Positions 1 to 9,485 of a stretch of DNA of 47,693 nucleotides are shown one piece after another. This DNA is from Gemmatimonadota bacterium (GTDB lineage: Bacteria > Gemmatimonadota > Gemmatimonadetes > Palauibacterales > KS3-K002): contig CP070812.1 in the NCBI GenBank assembly GCA_020344015.1, positions 4,454,161 to 4,501,853 on the forward strand, given 5' to 3'. The stretch's first letter is position 1. Every line of letters begins with the position of its first letter. A model generated the notes under the pieces. That model had not been told where the DNA came from. It did not search any database and saw nothing but the letters and a program-made list of their open reading frames with translations. A program made the position numbers and the translations under genes.

Positions 1-1620
1 ATAGCTGCCGGCGAAGGCACCAGCGGTGAGCAGTATGATGATGATCGGGTGCTCGAGGGCGAACGACAGGATCCCGCTGTAGAACCGCACGTAGAACGGC
101 GGGCGCTCGGTCACCTGGGTCCGCGGCCCACCGCCGGCCAGGGCGCGCGCCGCCAGGCCGGGCACGAAGGTGAACGCGACGAACAGCGAGGCCAACAGGC
201 TGAAGCCCACCGCATAGGCGAACGGTAGGTAGTAGAGCCGTAGCTCGCCCTGCAGGTACAGGAACGGCAGGAAGACGATCACCGTGGTGAAGGTGCCGGC
301 CACGATGGGCAGCGCTACCTGCCGGGTCCCCTTGTCCGCCGCTTCGCGCGCCTCCTCGCCGCCGGCCCGCCGACGCCGGTAGATGTTCTCCAGCACTACA
401 ATGGAGTTGTCCACCATCAGGCCGAAGCCCATCGCCAGCCCGGCCATCGTCAGCACGTTGAGGCTGAACTTGCTGAAGTACAGCAAGTTGACGGCGATCA
501 GCACCGAGAAGACGACCGTGGCGAAGACGATCCCGGCAGTGCGGAATGAACCGAGGAAGAGGAGCAGGACCAGGAAGATGACGATCGCCGCCGCCAGGGC
601 TCTCAGCCGCAGGTCGGTCAGCTGGCGTTCGATCTCATCGCTGCCGTCGTATTCGAGTGTGAGGCGCGTGCCCGGCAGCAACTCGCTGCTCAACTGATCG
701 ATCTTCGCCTTCACCTCTTCGGCCACGCGCAACGCGTTGGTGCCGACGCCGCGGACCAGTGCGATCATGATCGCGGGACGGCCATCGATCCTGAAGAACT
801 GCGTCGGGTCGGCGGTGCTGTCGTGAATCCTCGCGACATCGGCGACGCGTACGACTTCGCCGGTGCCAAGGGTGTCGGGCACGACGATCAACGACTCGAG
901 CTCGGCCGCCGCCTCGACATCGTTACGGATCGAGACCACCCACTCCGTGTTACCGCGGCGCAGTTTGCCTGCGGTGCGGATGAGCTCTGCAGCGTTGAGC
1001 GCCTGGGCGACGTCGAACGGCCGCACGCCGAACGCCTCCATGCGACCGCGGTCGAGCTCGATGCGGATCTCGCGGTCGTCGCCGCCCCAAACCGCCACCT
1101 CCTCGATCCCGTCGAGCGCGACCAGCTGCGGTCGCAGCTCTTCCTCGGCGTAGTTGCGCAACCGCTCGAACGTGTAGCTGCCTGAGAAGGTGTAGCGCAT
1201 ATCGACACGCTCGCCCGTCTGGAACTCGCGCGGGATGTAGAGCGTGATCTGCGGCCTCACGTCGGGCGGTAGGTCGTCGCGAATCGACTGGATCCGCTCG
1301 CCCAACTCGAGGCGCGCGAAGTCCATGTCGGTGCCGCGGGCGAACTCGACCGTGATGCTCGATTGTGCCTCGCTCGACTCGGACTCGATCTTACGCACGC
1401 CGCGGACCTGCTGGGTCGCCGACTCGAGGGGCGCGGTCAGGAAGGCCTCGACAACCTCGGGCGAGGCGCCCGGCCAGTTCGTGTTGATACTGAGCTGTGG
1501 GTACTCAACGTCGGGAAGTAGTTCGACCGGGATGTCGAGGAACGATGCCACGCCCACCGCGGCGATGGCGATGTAGATCATCGCCACGGTGGTCGGCCGG
1601 TTGATCGACAGGCGTATCAC
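1..1620 (-). CDS. RND efflux permease, partial (C-terminus off the window)
   Basis: Inner-membrane proton-driven RND (HAE-type) permease that would work with the adaptor and TolC channel encoded upstream. About 540 residues are visible. They start VIRLSINRPTTVAMIYIAIA, the usual N-terminal TM1, then the porter domain, then TM2-TM6 including GLAMGFGLMVDNSIVVLENI, the TM4 segment with the conserved acidic pair region. The start is GTG at 1620, which overlaps the stop of the upstream permease in a 4-base GTGA (1617-1620), so translation is probably coupled. The C-terminal half lies beyond position 1. It is clearly different from the neighbouring permease, so the two may form a mixed trimer as MdtB and MdtC do; this is inference. 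Substrate cannot be read from sequence. Confidence 0.93.
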   Translation of the reverse strand, partial: MIRLSINRPTTVAMIYIAIAAVGVASFLDIPVELLPDVEYPQLSINTNWPGASPEVVEAFLTAPLESATQQVRGVRKIESESSEAQSSITVEFARGTDMDFARLELGERIQSIRDDLPPDVRPQITLYIPREFQTGERVDMRYTFSGSYTFERLRNYAEEELRPQLVALDGIEEVAVWGGDDREIRIELDRGRMEAFGVRPFDVAQALNAAELIRTAGKLRRGNTEWVVSIRNDVEAAAELESLIVVPDTLGTGEVVRVADVARIHDSTADPTQFFRIDGRPAIMIALVRGVGTNALRVAEEVKAKIDQLSSELLPGTRLTLEYDGSDEIERQLTDLRLRALAAAIVIFLVLLLFLGSFRTAGIVFATVVFSVLIAVNLLYFSKFSLNVLTMAGLAMGFGLMVDNSIVVLENIYRRRRAGGEEAREAADKGTRQVALPIVAGTFTTVIVFLPFLYLQGELRLYYLPFAYAVGFSLLASLFVAFTFVPGLAARALAGGGPRTQVTERPPFYVRFYSGILSFALEHPIIIILLTAGAFAGSY

Positions 1621-4600
1621 GACGCCACCTCCGCGCGCGTCGTCGCACCGGCGCGCGCCAGACCGCGCAGGCTCTCGAGGCTGGCGTAGATCACCGGCAC
1701 GACGATCAGGGTGAGCAGCGTGGCGGAGATGAGACCGCCGATCACCGCGACGGCCAGCGGCGCCCGCAGGTCCGCGCCAGCGCCGATCCCCAAAGCCAGC
1801 GGCGTGAGGCCGAGGACCGTCGTCGCGGTGGTCATGATAATGGGACGCAGGCGCACGCGGCCCGCTTCCAGAATCGCCTCGCGCAGCCCGTGCCCCTCGC
1901 GCCGGAAGTGGTTGATGAAGTCGACCTTGATGATCGCATCGTTCACCACGATCCCCACCAGTATCACGAAGCCGATGAGGCTCATCACGTTAACCCCATC
2001 ACCGGCGATCATCAGCGCCGCCACCGCGCCGATCGCCGCCAGCGGCACGGCGAGCATGATGGTGAACGGGTGGATGACCGACTCGAACTGAGCGGCGAGG
2101 ATCATGAAGACGAGCGCCAGTGCGAGTCCGAAAGCGAGTGCGAGCGAGCGGAACGACTCGCGCATCTCCTCGTTGACGCCGCCCACCTCTGTGCGCATGC
2201 GCGGTGGCATCTCGACGTCCGTGAGCGCGGAGCCGATGGCGGCGACGGCCGCGTCGAGTCCTCCGCTCGCCACATCGGCATAGACCGGCACCACGCGGCC
2301 CTGGCCGTCGCGCAGTACCTCCACCGGTGCCAACGTCTCGCGCCAGGTGATCAGCTCGCGGACCGGCACGCCGCTGATCTGGAACTCGAGCAGGTTGTTG
2401 AACTCGCGGCGGATCTGTTCCGGTGGACGCACGAGCACGTCGATCCTGCGATCGAAGTCAACGAAGCGGGTTGCCACCAGGCCGCGCATGTAGGCCTCGA
2501 TCGCGTCGGCGACCTCGCGCACCGTGAGCCCGTGGCGGGCGACGCGCTCCCGCTCGATCTCTATCTCGACCTCGGGTTGGCCTCGCAAGAGCCCGATGCG
2601 CACACCGGTGAGCATAGGCAGCCCGAGCAGCCGAGCCTCTATCTGACGCGCCACATCGAGCGCGGCGTCGAGATCTTCACCGCGGATCCGTACCGCGACG
2701 TCCGCCTCGCCGACACCCAGGACGCGACCCAGTTCGGTCGCTTGCCCCGTCTCGATCGTCAGCGCCTCGCTGCTCAGCAGGTCTCCGACGCCGGCACGCA
2801 TCCGCTCCACCGCGTCGGCCGTCCGCTCGCCGCCCTGCAGACGCACATCGAGGGCTGCCGTGTTCACGCCCGTCGCCTCGCGCTCGGTCACCTCGGCCGC
2901 CTCGGCGCGCCCGACGCGCGCGAAGGCGGCGTCGGTGGACGCATCATCCAGCGCTACGGCTTCCAGCTGCGCGGTCACCTCATCGGTCGTCTCGAGCGGC
3001 GTGCCCAGCGGCAGCTCGATCCGCGCCCGGTACGAGCCCTCGTCGACGCGCGGCAGCAAATCGCGCGGCAGCCCGTAGCCGACGATCACGGCGAGGGCGA
3101 AGACCGCGGCCGCCACGGCCAACGTGGGGCCGCGATGATCGATGGCCCATACGAGCAGCCGGTGGTAGCGGTCGGCGAAGCGGTCGAACCAGCGATCGAA
3201 GACCCTGAAGACCGGCCGGCTCGCCGCGGCCAGCGGCCTGGCGATGAGGCCGCCCCAGAAGACGACGAGCGCAGCGGCGAGCGCGAAGCCCACCCTCAAG
3301 ACCGACCCAACGAGCGCGCCGATCCAGCGCGTCAGAATCGAAGGCCAGCGCCACCAGCGCGCCCGCCCACCGTAGCGGGCCCGCGCTTCCTCCACGTAGC
3401 GACCGACGGGTGGGAAGAGTCGCCCGGGCTCGTACCCCGGACCCTGTGGGGCAGCTGCTTCCTCCGACGTCCGGATTCGCGCTGCAATCATCGGCAACAG
3501 CGTCAGCGCCACGAGCAGCGATGCGAGCAGCGAGACCGCCACCGCGATCGACAGGTCCTTGAACAGCTCGCCGGCCACACCCTTCACGTAGATGATCGGG
3601 CCGAACACAGCGATGGTCGTGAAGGTCGAGGCGGTGATCGCCGCCTGCACCTCGCGCGCGCCGAGCCCGGCCGCCGCCGCCGCCGCCATCCCCCGCTCGC
3701 GGTGCCGGAAGATGTTCTCGAGCACGACGATCGAGTTGTCGACCAGCATGCCGACGCCGAGCGCCAGGCCGCCGAGGCTCATAATGTTCAGGCTCACGCC
3801 GCTCAGGTAGAGGAGCCCGAAGGTGAAGATGACGCTGATCGGGATCGACAGCGAGATGGCCACCGGGTAGCGCGCATCGTGCAGGAACAGGAAGAGCACC
3901 AGGAAGGCGAGCACGCCTCCCAGCGCCAGAGCCTGGACGACGTTGGATATCGCGTCGCGGATGAAGCCGGCCTGCGACGACGCGATCGCCAACTCAACGG
4001 CCGGATACTCGAGCCGTAACTGCTCGAGCACCTCGTCCACCCGCTCGGCGACCTGCACGGTATTGGACCCCGCCTCCTTATATAGGAGTAGTCCCACCGA
4101 CTCGCGGCCGTTGTAGCGGGCGACGGTCTCGCGGTCCGCGAACCCATCCTCGACCCGGGCGACGTCGCGCAGCAGCACGACCGACCCATCGGCCCCACGC
4201 CCCACCACCGTCTCGCCGATCTCCGCCACCGTCTGGAACTCGCCCAGCGCGCGGAGCGAGTAACGATAGCGGCCACGCCGGATGTTGCCGCCCGGCGCGC
4301 TGTAGTTCGCCGCGTCGAGCGCCGCCGAGACCTGGTCGATGGTCACGTCCAGCGCCTCCAGGCGACGCGGATCCACCTGCACGTGGATCTCGCGCTCTAG
4401 ACCACCGGCGACCGCGGCCTGCGCGATCCCGTCGACCTGCTCGAGCCGCCGCTTGAAGACGTTCTCGGCGACCTCCTTGAGCTCCCAGAGGTCGCTCACA
4501 TCCGACGTGGCCGCCAGCGTCATCACCGGCTCGCTGGTCGGATCGGAGCGCAGGATCGTCGGGCGCTCCGCCCGCTCCGGCAGGTTGTAGCGTACGTTGT

Positions 4601-4937
4601 CGAGCCTCTCCCGCACGTTGAGCGTCGCGAACTCCATGTCGGTGCCCCAGAGGAACTGGAGGGTGACCTGCGACGCGCCTTCACGGCTCACCGAGCTGAC
4701 CGACTTGACGCCCGGTACGCGCGAGACGGCGCTCTCGATCGGCTCGGTTATGAAGCGCTCGACTTCCGAGGGTCCCGCCTCGGGGTACTGGGTCCAGATG
4801 GTCAGGGTGGGAAACGCCACATCGGGAAGCAGGTCCACCGGCAGACGCCAGAACGCGATGCCACCCAGCATGACGATGGCGAGGAAGGCCATCGCGGTGG
4901 CGACGGGCCGGCGGATCGAGAGGTCAGGTAGCGCCAT
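1617..4937 (-). CDS. RND efflux permease
   Basis: Full-length 1106-residue RND permease in the inner membrane, third gene of the efflux operon. The N-terminus MALPDLSIRRPVATAMAFLA is the standard TM1. TM4 carries GLALGVGMLVDNSIVVLENI. The C-terminal half repeats the fold, with FVILVGIVVNDAIIKVDF in TM10 and ATTVLGLTPLALGIGAGA near the end. It is longer than the usual roughly 1020-1050 residues. The excess lies between TM6 and TM7 (about residues 490-600), where a charged stretch and an additional hydrophobic run (VGFALAAALVVFWGGLIA) are present. It starts 12 bases after the channel gene. Family assignment is secure; substrate is unknown. Confidence 0.96.
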   Translation of the reverse strand: MALPDLSIRRPVATAMAFLAIVMLGGIAFWRLPVDLLPDVAFPTLTIWTQYPEAGPSEVERFITEPIESAVSRVPGVKSVSSVSREGASQVTLQFLWGTDMEFATLNVRERLDNVRYNLPERAERPTILRSDPTSEPVMTLAATSDVSDLWELKEVAENVFKRRLEQVDGIAQAAVAGGLEREIHVQVDPRRLEALDVTIDQVSAALDAANYSAPGGNIRRGRYRYSLRALGEFQTVAEIGETVVGRGADGSVVLLRDVARVEDGFADRETVARYNGRESVGLLLYKEAGSNTVQVAERVDEVLEQLRLEYPAVELAIASSQAGFIRDAISNVVQALALGGVLAFLVLFLFLHDARYPVAISLSIPISVIFTFGLLYLSGVSLNIMSLGGLALGVGMLVDNSIVVLENIFRHRERGMAAAAAAGLGAREVQAAITASTFTTIAVFGPIIYVKGVAGELFKDLSIAVAVSLLASLLVALTLLPMIAARIRTSEEAAAPQGPGYEPGRLFPPVGRYVEEARARYGGRARWWRWPSILTRWIGALVGSVLRVGFALAAALVVFWGGLIARPLAAASRPVFRVFDRWFDRFADRYHRLLVWAIDHRGPTLAVAAAVFALAVIVGYGLPRDLLPRVDEGSYRARIELPLGTPLETTDEVTAQLEAVALDDASTDAAFARVGRAEAAEVTEREATGVNTAALDVRLQGGERTADAVERMRAGVGDLLSSEALTIETGQATELGRVLGVGEADVAVRIRGEDLDAALDVARQIEARLLGLPMLTGVRIGLLRGQPEVEIEIERERVARHGLTVREVADAIEAYMRGLVATRFVDFDRRIDVLVRPPEQIRREFNNLLEFQISGVPVRELITWRETLAPVEVLRDGQGRVVPVYADVASGGLDAAVAAIGSALTDVEMPPRMRTEVGGVNEEMRESFRSLALAFGLALALVFMILAAQFESVIHPFTIMLAVPLAAIGAVAALMIAGDGVNVMSLIGFVILVGIVVNDAIIKVDFINHFRREGHGLREAILEAGRVRLRPIIMTTATTVLGLTPLALGIGAGADLRAPLAVAVIGGLISATLLTLIVVPVIYASLESLRGLARAGATTRAEVAS

Positions 4938-4949
4938 TAGCTATTCGGT

Positions 4950-6314
4950 CTATTGGGGAATGGCGATGGGACGGCCCACCGCGGCCTGCAGGCGTGCCAG
5001 CGTCTTCATGAACTCGTAGCGCGCGTTGATGAGACCCTGCTCCGTCTGCGTCGCCTGCGAGGTCGCCTGCTGAAGCTCGATGTAGGAGGCGGCGCCGATC
5101 CGGTAACGCTCGGTGGTTAGCCGGACCGACTCGCGGGCCAGATCCACATTACGCTCTTGGAGCCGAACCGACTGGTATCCGGTAACGAGCGCATCGTACT
5201 GATTGCGCACTTCTTTCTCGATGTTGAGCAGGCTCGCGTACTTGTCGTGCCGCGCCTGCTGGAGCTGCGACGAGGCTCGCGCGTTTTGCACCTTCCTGTC
5301 GAAGCCGGCAAACAGCGGCCAACTGAAGGTGAAGCTCAGGCTCTGGCCGGTGTTCCGCGGGTTGAACCTGAAGAGGTCGCCCTCGGCGCCGGCGTTTTCC
5401 GAGCGGCTCAGGCTGAACGAAATATCGATGGTCGGGAGCCAGGTGCCGCGCGCCGACCAACGGTTGCGGTTCCGGGCGTCGATGTCGGCGTCGCGGCGTG
5501 CCAGCTCCGGGTTCGACTCGCGAGCCGCCTGGATCAGCTGGTCGGCCATGAATACCGTCGGGTCGAAGATGACCGCCGTGTCGCGCAGTTCGTAGGTGAT
5601 CTCCTCCTCTAACCCGATCGTCACCGAGAGCTCGCGCCGCGCCGCCTCGGCGGCCTGCTCGGCGCGGAGCACCTCCAGCTCCTGCCTCCCCATCTCGATC
5701 TCCGCCTGCAGCACGGCGGCCTGATCCACCGCGGCGATTCTGAAGCGCGCCTGAGTCAGCTCCAAGTCACGGCGCCGCGCCTCCAGCAGCACCTGCGCCA
5801 GCCGGGCCAGCTCCTGCTGCTTGAGCGCCTCGAAGAACTGGGTCTCCATCGTCGACTGCAGCTGAACGAGCGTGGCGACAGCCGCCAGGTCGGCGGCCCG
5901 GGCCTCGGCGTTGGCGGCGGAGATGTTGAAGATGTTGCTGCCACCGCTGAAGATCCGCCAATTGAAAAACAGACCCTGGCTGACGGACTTCGAGGTATCG
6001 GTGATCGCGTCCTCCAGCTCCTGCACGACCCCGGTCGGATCGACAAATGTCTTGGTGGTGAACTCGCTCCTCGAGAACGAGGCCGAAAGCGATGCGGAGG
6101 GCATGATCGCACCCCAGGCACTCCAGACACCCTGGCCAGAGGCGTCGGCCGAGGCCAGCGCCGAACGGTACTGTGGGCTGTTCTGCTCGAGCAGGGTTCG
6201 CGCATCGGAGAGGGTGAGCACCGTGTCGGTGGCTTGGCCACTCAGCGGCTCGGCGAGGGACAGCGCCGCGAAGACGACCGGCAGCGCCCGTTCAGCCGCG
6301 CGCCTCAGCCACAT
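4950..6314 (-). CDS. TolC-family outer-membrane efflux channel
   Basis: Outer-membrane trimeric channel of the tripartite pump, 454 residues from the ATG at 6314. This start gives a clean signal peptide (MWLRRAAERALPVVFAALSL, cleavage near LSGQ). The open frame extends upstream to 6434, but that extension lies inside the adaptor gene and has no signal-like character. An AGGA lies 9 bases before the chosen ATG. The body is two homologous TolC repeats of long heptad-rich helices, for example LSDARTLLEQNSPQYRSALA and INARYEFMKTLARLQAAVG near the C-terminus. The gene overlaps the end of the adaptor gene by 23 bases and is followed by the permease after 12 bases. Confidence 0.94.
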   Translation of the reverse strand: MWLRRAAERALPVVFAALSLAEPLSGQATDTVLTLSDARTLLEQNSPQYRSALASADASGQGVWSAWGAIMPSASLSASFSRSEFTTKTFVDPTGVVQELEDAITDTSKSVSQGLFFNWRIFSGGSNIFNISAANAEARAADLAAVATLVQLQSTMETQFFEALKQQELARLAQVLLEARRRDLELTQARFRIAAVDQAAVLQAEIEMGRQELEVLRAEQAAEAARRELSVTIGLEEEITYELRDTAVIFDPTVFMADQLIQAARESNPELARRDADIDARNRNRWSARGTWLPTIDISFSLSRSENAGAEGDLFRFNPRNTGQSLSFTFSWPLFAGFDRKVQNARASSQLQQARHDKYASLLNIEKEVRNQYDALVTGYQSVRLQERNVDLARESVRLTTERYRIGAASYIELQQATSQATQTEQGLINARYEFMKTLARLQAAVGRPIAIPQ

Positions 6315-7476
6315 CCTCGACGATCCTGACGCGCGCATCGTGTATGAGCGTGTAGTGCCCGTCTGTGAGCACCATCTGACCGGGCTCGAGCATGGTCGTA
6401 CCCTCGCCCGGAACGATCTCGACGTACTCCTCATTCTCGAGCCCCGTAGTCACGTAGGTCCACTTTGCCAATCCCTGCGATGAATTGCCTTCCGGTTCGA
6501 ACAGGAAGACCAGGGTGCGATTGTCACGCTCTAGGATAGAGCCGCGCGGCACCATCGTCCGATTCGCGAAGAGTCGTGCGGCGATCCTGACCCGCGCGTA
6601 CATGCCCGGTTTCACCGCGCCGTCCGGGTTGGGCAACATCACCGTCACCCGCGCCGTGCGCGTGCGTGGATCGACCACCGGATTGATCGAGATGACGCGG
6701 CCGGTCAACACCGTATCGGGAAAGGCCGAGAGTGTGACCCGCGCATCACGGCCCTCCTCCAGATAGGGGACCTCGGTCTCCAGCGCCTGCACCTCGATCT
6801 TGATCCGGGAGAGATCCACGATCTCGGCGATCGAGTCGCGCTGGGATAACCGATCGCCCGGCACGATCGCCAGGTTGGCAACGGCGCCCGAGAACGGCGC
6901 CTTCACAGTGGCGCGCTCGACGTTTAGCTCCGCCTCGCGCACTCCGACCTCGGCGGCGGCCAGCCCGCTCCGAGCGCGCGCCAGGCGCCGGCGCTCGGCG
7001 CGCAGCTCCTCGTCCTCGATCTCATCGTCGAACAGCGTCAGCTCGGCGAAGTTTGCCTCAGCCTGCTCGAGCTGCGCGCGCGCGCGCTCCAACTCGAAGG
7101 CGAAGCGCTCCGGGTCGATGCGCGCCAGGACCTGGCCCTGCCGAACCCAGTCGCCCTCGTGCACGAGGACCCGGGTCACCGGGCCCTCGACCTCGGCGGC
7201 GAGCAACGTGCGGGCGAACGCTTGAGCCTGGCCGGCGGCGCCGACGCTCATCACCAGCGTATCGCGCAACACCGGCGCGGCACCCACCGGTATGGCGATA
7301 TCGGAACGGAAGGCCTGCGCCGACTCCACCTCCTGCCCCTCGCCCTCCGCGGCTTCGACGGCTCCATTCTCCTCCTCGGCCTGCAGAGCACGGAGCCGTA
7401 TGTAGATCCCCCCTAGGGCACCCAGCAGGATGATGACGACGGAGGCGATACCCAGTGTACGGCGGCTGAATCCCAT
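6292..7476 (-). CDS. RND efflux periplasmic adaptor (membrane fusion protein)
   Basis: Periplasmic adaptor that bridges the RND permease and the TolC channel, 394 residues. An N-terminal membrane anchor (residues 8-28, IASVVIILLGALGGIYIRLR) is followed by a Glu-rich linker. Then come the first half of the biotinyl-lipoyl domain (EVEGPVTRVLVHEGDWVRQG), a coiled-coil hairpin (about 125-185), the second lipoyl half (VKAPFSGAVANLAIVPGDRL), a beta-barrel domain (RVISINPVVDPRTRTARV) and a membrane-proximal domain. It is the first gene of the adaptor-channel-permease-permease operon. The 240 bases upstream hold an imperfect inverted repeat at 7523-7546 and an 8-base palindrome AAACGTTT at 7563-7570. 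These could bind a regulator encoded elsewhere; no regulator gene adjoins. Confidence 0.95.
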   Translation of the reverse strand: MGFSRRTLGIASVVIILLGALGGIYIRLRALQAEEENGAVEAAEGEGQEVESAQAFRSDIAIPVGAAPVLRDTLVMSVGAAGQAQAFARTLLAAEVEGPVTRVLVHEGDWVRQGQVLARIDPERFAFELERARAQLEQAEANFAELTLFDDEIEDEELRAERRRLARARSGLAAAEVGVREAELNVERATVKAPFSGAVANLAIVPGDRLSQRDSIAEIVDLSRIKIEVQALETEVPYLEEGRDARVTLSAFPDTVLTGRVISINPVVDPRTRTARVTVMLPNPDGAVKPGMYARVRIAARLFANRTMVPRGSILERDNRTLVFLFEPEGNSSQGLAKWTYVTTGLENEEYVEIVPGEGTTMLEPGQMVLTDGHYTLIHDARVRIVEDVAEARG

Positions 7477-7683
7477 GATGGTCCAGTGTTGGCGTGATTG
7501 GGCCGGGTCGGGGCTGAAACAACTAAGATTGACTTTCTATCCTTAGATGCGCTAGACGCCGAAAACGTTTCAGTGTGCTCCCATACAACCCGCCCCTCAT
7601 AGGAGCGTCAAATAGACCACGCGCTCACCCGTAGTTACACGCCGGCGAGGCGGATATTCGCCACCCCGCTCGGCACCCGCAGT

Positions 7684-7711
7684 TTGACAGCCGTGCCGCC
7701 CGCCCTATGAT
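7684..7711 (+). promoter_or_regulatory. Sigma70-type promoter for the DUF2007 gene
   Basis: TTGACA at 7684-7689, a 16-base spacer, and TATGAT at 7706-7711. The predicted transcription start, about 7 bases downstream, falls on or next to the ATG at 7718, so the mRNA would be leaderless. Confidence 0.75.
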
Positions 7712-7717
7712 CGTGTC

Positions 7718-7945
7718 ATGAAAGACGCCGTGGAGTTGGCCAACTTCAGGACCAAGACGGAGGCGGAAGCCGCCGCCGGCCTCCTGAAGAATGCGGGGAT
7801 ACCGTACCTGATCCAGTCCGCCGAGGGGATGCTGCACGGGCCCCTGTTTCCCGGCGCCACGATCTACGTCGCGCCCGAGCTGCTGGACGAGGCCCGTGAC
7901 GTGCTCGGTATCACACGAGAGGACGAAGAGGAGTTAGAGTTCTAG
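7718..7945 (+). CDS. DUF2007 family small protein (putative signal-transducing)
   Basis: Small soluble protein of 75 residues resembling the DUF2007 (putative prokaryotic signal-transducing protein) family, which has a ferredoxin-like fold and no settled biochemical function. The pattern fits: MKDAVELANFRTKTEAEAAA (first strand and helix), GLLKNAGIPYLIQS, then IYVAPELLDEARDVLG and a short acidic tail. There is no Shine-Dalgarno sequence. The promoter at 7684-7711 places the start of transcription at the ATG, so leaderless translation is likely. The gene stands alone between two minus-strand operons and converges on the M23/M56 peptidase gene, 14 bases away, with no terminator visible between them. 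Confidence 0.8.
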   Translation: MKDAVELANFRTKTEAEAAAGLLKNAGIPYLIQSAEGMLHGPLFPGATIYVAPELLDEARDVLGITREDEEELEF

Positions 7946-7959
7946 TCGTCGATCGCGCT

Positions 7960-9483
7960 TTACCGGGCCGGGATGCCAGAACGCCAGTCCGCTACATACA
8001 GAGCCGGGTCCACGTACTCGCCGTTCACCCACACCTCGAAATGCAGATGCGGTCCGGTGGTTTTCCCGGTCACGCCTTGGATGCCGAGGACATCTCCCCG
8101 CGATACTCGCTGGTCCCGCTGTACGGCGAGGCTTGCCAGGTGCGAATAGAAGGTCTTAATCCCAGCGCCGTGGTCGAGGACGACGACGGTGCCGTGATCA
8201 GCGCCCCCTGAGTACTCGGTCGTCGCCTCCTCGACCACGCCGTCACCAGCCGCATGGATCTGCGCGCCCACTCGACCCATAAGGTCGATGCCTCGATGAT
8301 GCACTTCCTCGCCGGTGAAGGGATGGATCATCGGGCCCCAGGCGGCACTAACACGCGAACCCGGCATCGGGTTGGCGAGCGCGATCTCCATCGCCTGCGG
8401 GGCCGAAGCTACTGCAGCTTCCGGAGAAAGGCGGCTAGGGACCCCGCTCGCCATGGGAAGAAGGAAGACCCCGAAGGCGAACGCCGTGGGTAGCGAGTAC
8501 GCCACCCGTAGACGGCGGGTGGCGGCGATCTTGAGCTTCATAATCGACCTTATTCTAGTTTGAAGCGTCTTCTTGCTATTACTCAGCGCCGACATCGGTC
8601 CCGCCTCGCCGGGAAAGCCAAGCCTCGCCACCGCGACGATGCAGCGGCCATATGCCGCAGGCGACAGGTCGTTATGCGAGAGCACCAGCTCGTCGCAGAT
8701 GCGCTCGCTCTCCTCGCGCATTCGGCCCGCCGCAAGCCAGGCCACCGGGTTAAAGAAATAGAGTGCCGAAAGGACGAGCTGGAGCACGAGCTGCAGATCG
8801 TCCCAGCGTTTGATGTGTGCCATCTCGTGACCGATCACCGACTCCAACACGGCGGCCTCCTTCTGTCGCAGCACCGCCTCCGGCAGATAGACCACCGGCC
8901 GCACGCTCCCCCACGTGAACGGCGTCCCCAGCTCGCCGGATGTCACGAGACGAACGCCTCGGCGCACGCCGAAACTGGCTCGCCAACTCTCGGCCAAGCT
9001 ACGCGCACGAGTGTCAAAAACCGGCTCAGCGTTCCGAATCGCCCTCCCGTAGCGGCGGCGCTTCCTCACGAGCGCAGCCCCGACAACCACAACACCTACC
9101 AGCCACAGCGCCACGACCGGCAGCCCACTCGAGGACGGTTCGGTCGCGTCCACCGTCAACTGGCCGCCGCGACCCGCTGCGCCGCCAACCGCCTGCAGCT
9201 CGGGCCACTCACCCATCCAGAACGCCTCCGCTCCCGTCGCCTGCGTTCCCTGCGAGACGATGCTCCCAATGCTCAGCGGCGACGTCAGACCGACCGGCAG
9301 AACCAGCCGCAACAGGACCAAGCCCCACAGCGCGTGCCGCAACACCGGAGAGGCGTTCCGCAACGCACCCGTCAGGCCCAGCACGATGACGAAGAGCACG
9401 ATCGAGAACAGCAACTCCCAGCGGGCGACCCAGACCAGGCGATCCGCTGCCGCCGACATCCCGCCCAACAGCTCGGCCCACAC
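7960..9483 (-). CDS. M23/M56 family membrane metallopeptidase (BlaR1-like N-terminus, LytM-like C-terminus)
   Basis: 507-residue membrane protein joining two metallopeptidase modules. The N-terminal part has several TM segments and an M56 (BlaR1/MecR1) zinc site, HEMAH at residues 219-223, followed by the family's FNPVAWLAAGRMREESERICDE. The C-terminal part (about 375-490) is an M23/LytM endopeptidase domain with H396-x3-D400 and HLHFEV at 479-484, all metal ligands present. Only the N-terminal module resembles BlaR1; the beta-lactam-binding sensor domain is absent. The start is GTG at 9483, two bases after the blaI-type stop, behind a strong GAGGAGGAGG. It probably senses or cuts peptidoglycan and inactivates the neighbouring BlaI repressor by proteolysis. 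That role is inferred from the BlaR1-BlaI pair. Confidence 0.92.
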   Translation of the reverse strand: MWAELLGGMSAAADRLVWVARWELLFSIVLFVIVLGLTGALRNASPVLRHALWGLVLLRLVLPVGLTSPLSIGSIVSQGTQATGAEAFWMGEWPELQAVGGAAGRGGQLTVDATEPSSSGLPVVALWLVGVVVVGAALVRKRRRYGRAIRNAEPVFDTRARSLAESWRASFGVRRGVRLVTSGELGTPFTWGSVRPVVYLPEAVLRQKEAAVLESVIGHEMAHIKRWDDLQLVLQLVLSALYFFNPVAWLAAGRMREESERICDELVLSHNDLSPAAYGRCIVAVARLGFPGEAGPMSALSNSKKTLQTRIRSIMKLKIAATRRLRVAYSLPTAFAFGVFLLPMASGVPSRLSPEAAVASAPQAMEIALANPMPGSRVSAAWGPMIHPFTGEEVHHRGIDLMGRVGAQIHAAGDGVVEEATTEYSGGADHGTVVVLDHGAGIKTFYSHLASLAVQRDQRVSRGDVLGIQGVTGKTTGPHLHFEVWVNGEYVDPALYVADWRSGIPAR

Positions 9484-9485
9484 GG

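Noticed and set aside
1890..4019. 709-codon open frame on the plus strand opposite the RND permease gene
   Set aside because: It is antisense to a clearly conserved permease and reads as His/Arg/Asp-rich low-complexity protein, the usual shadow in GC-rich DNA.
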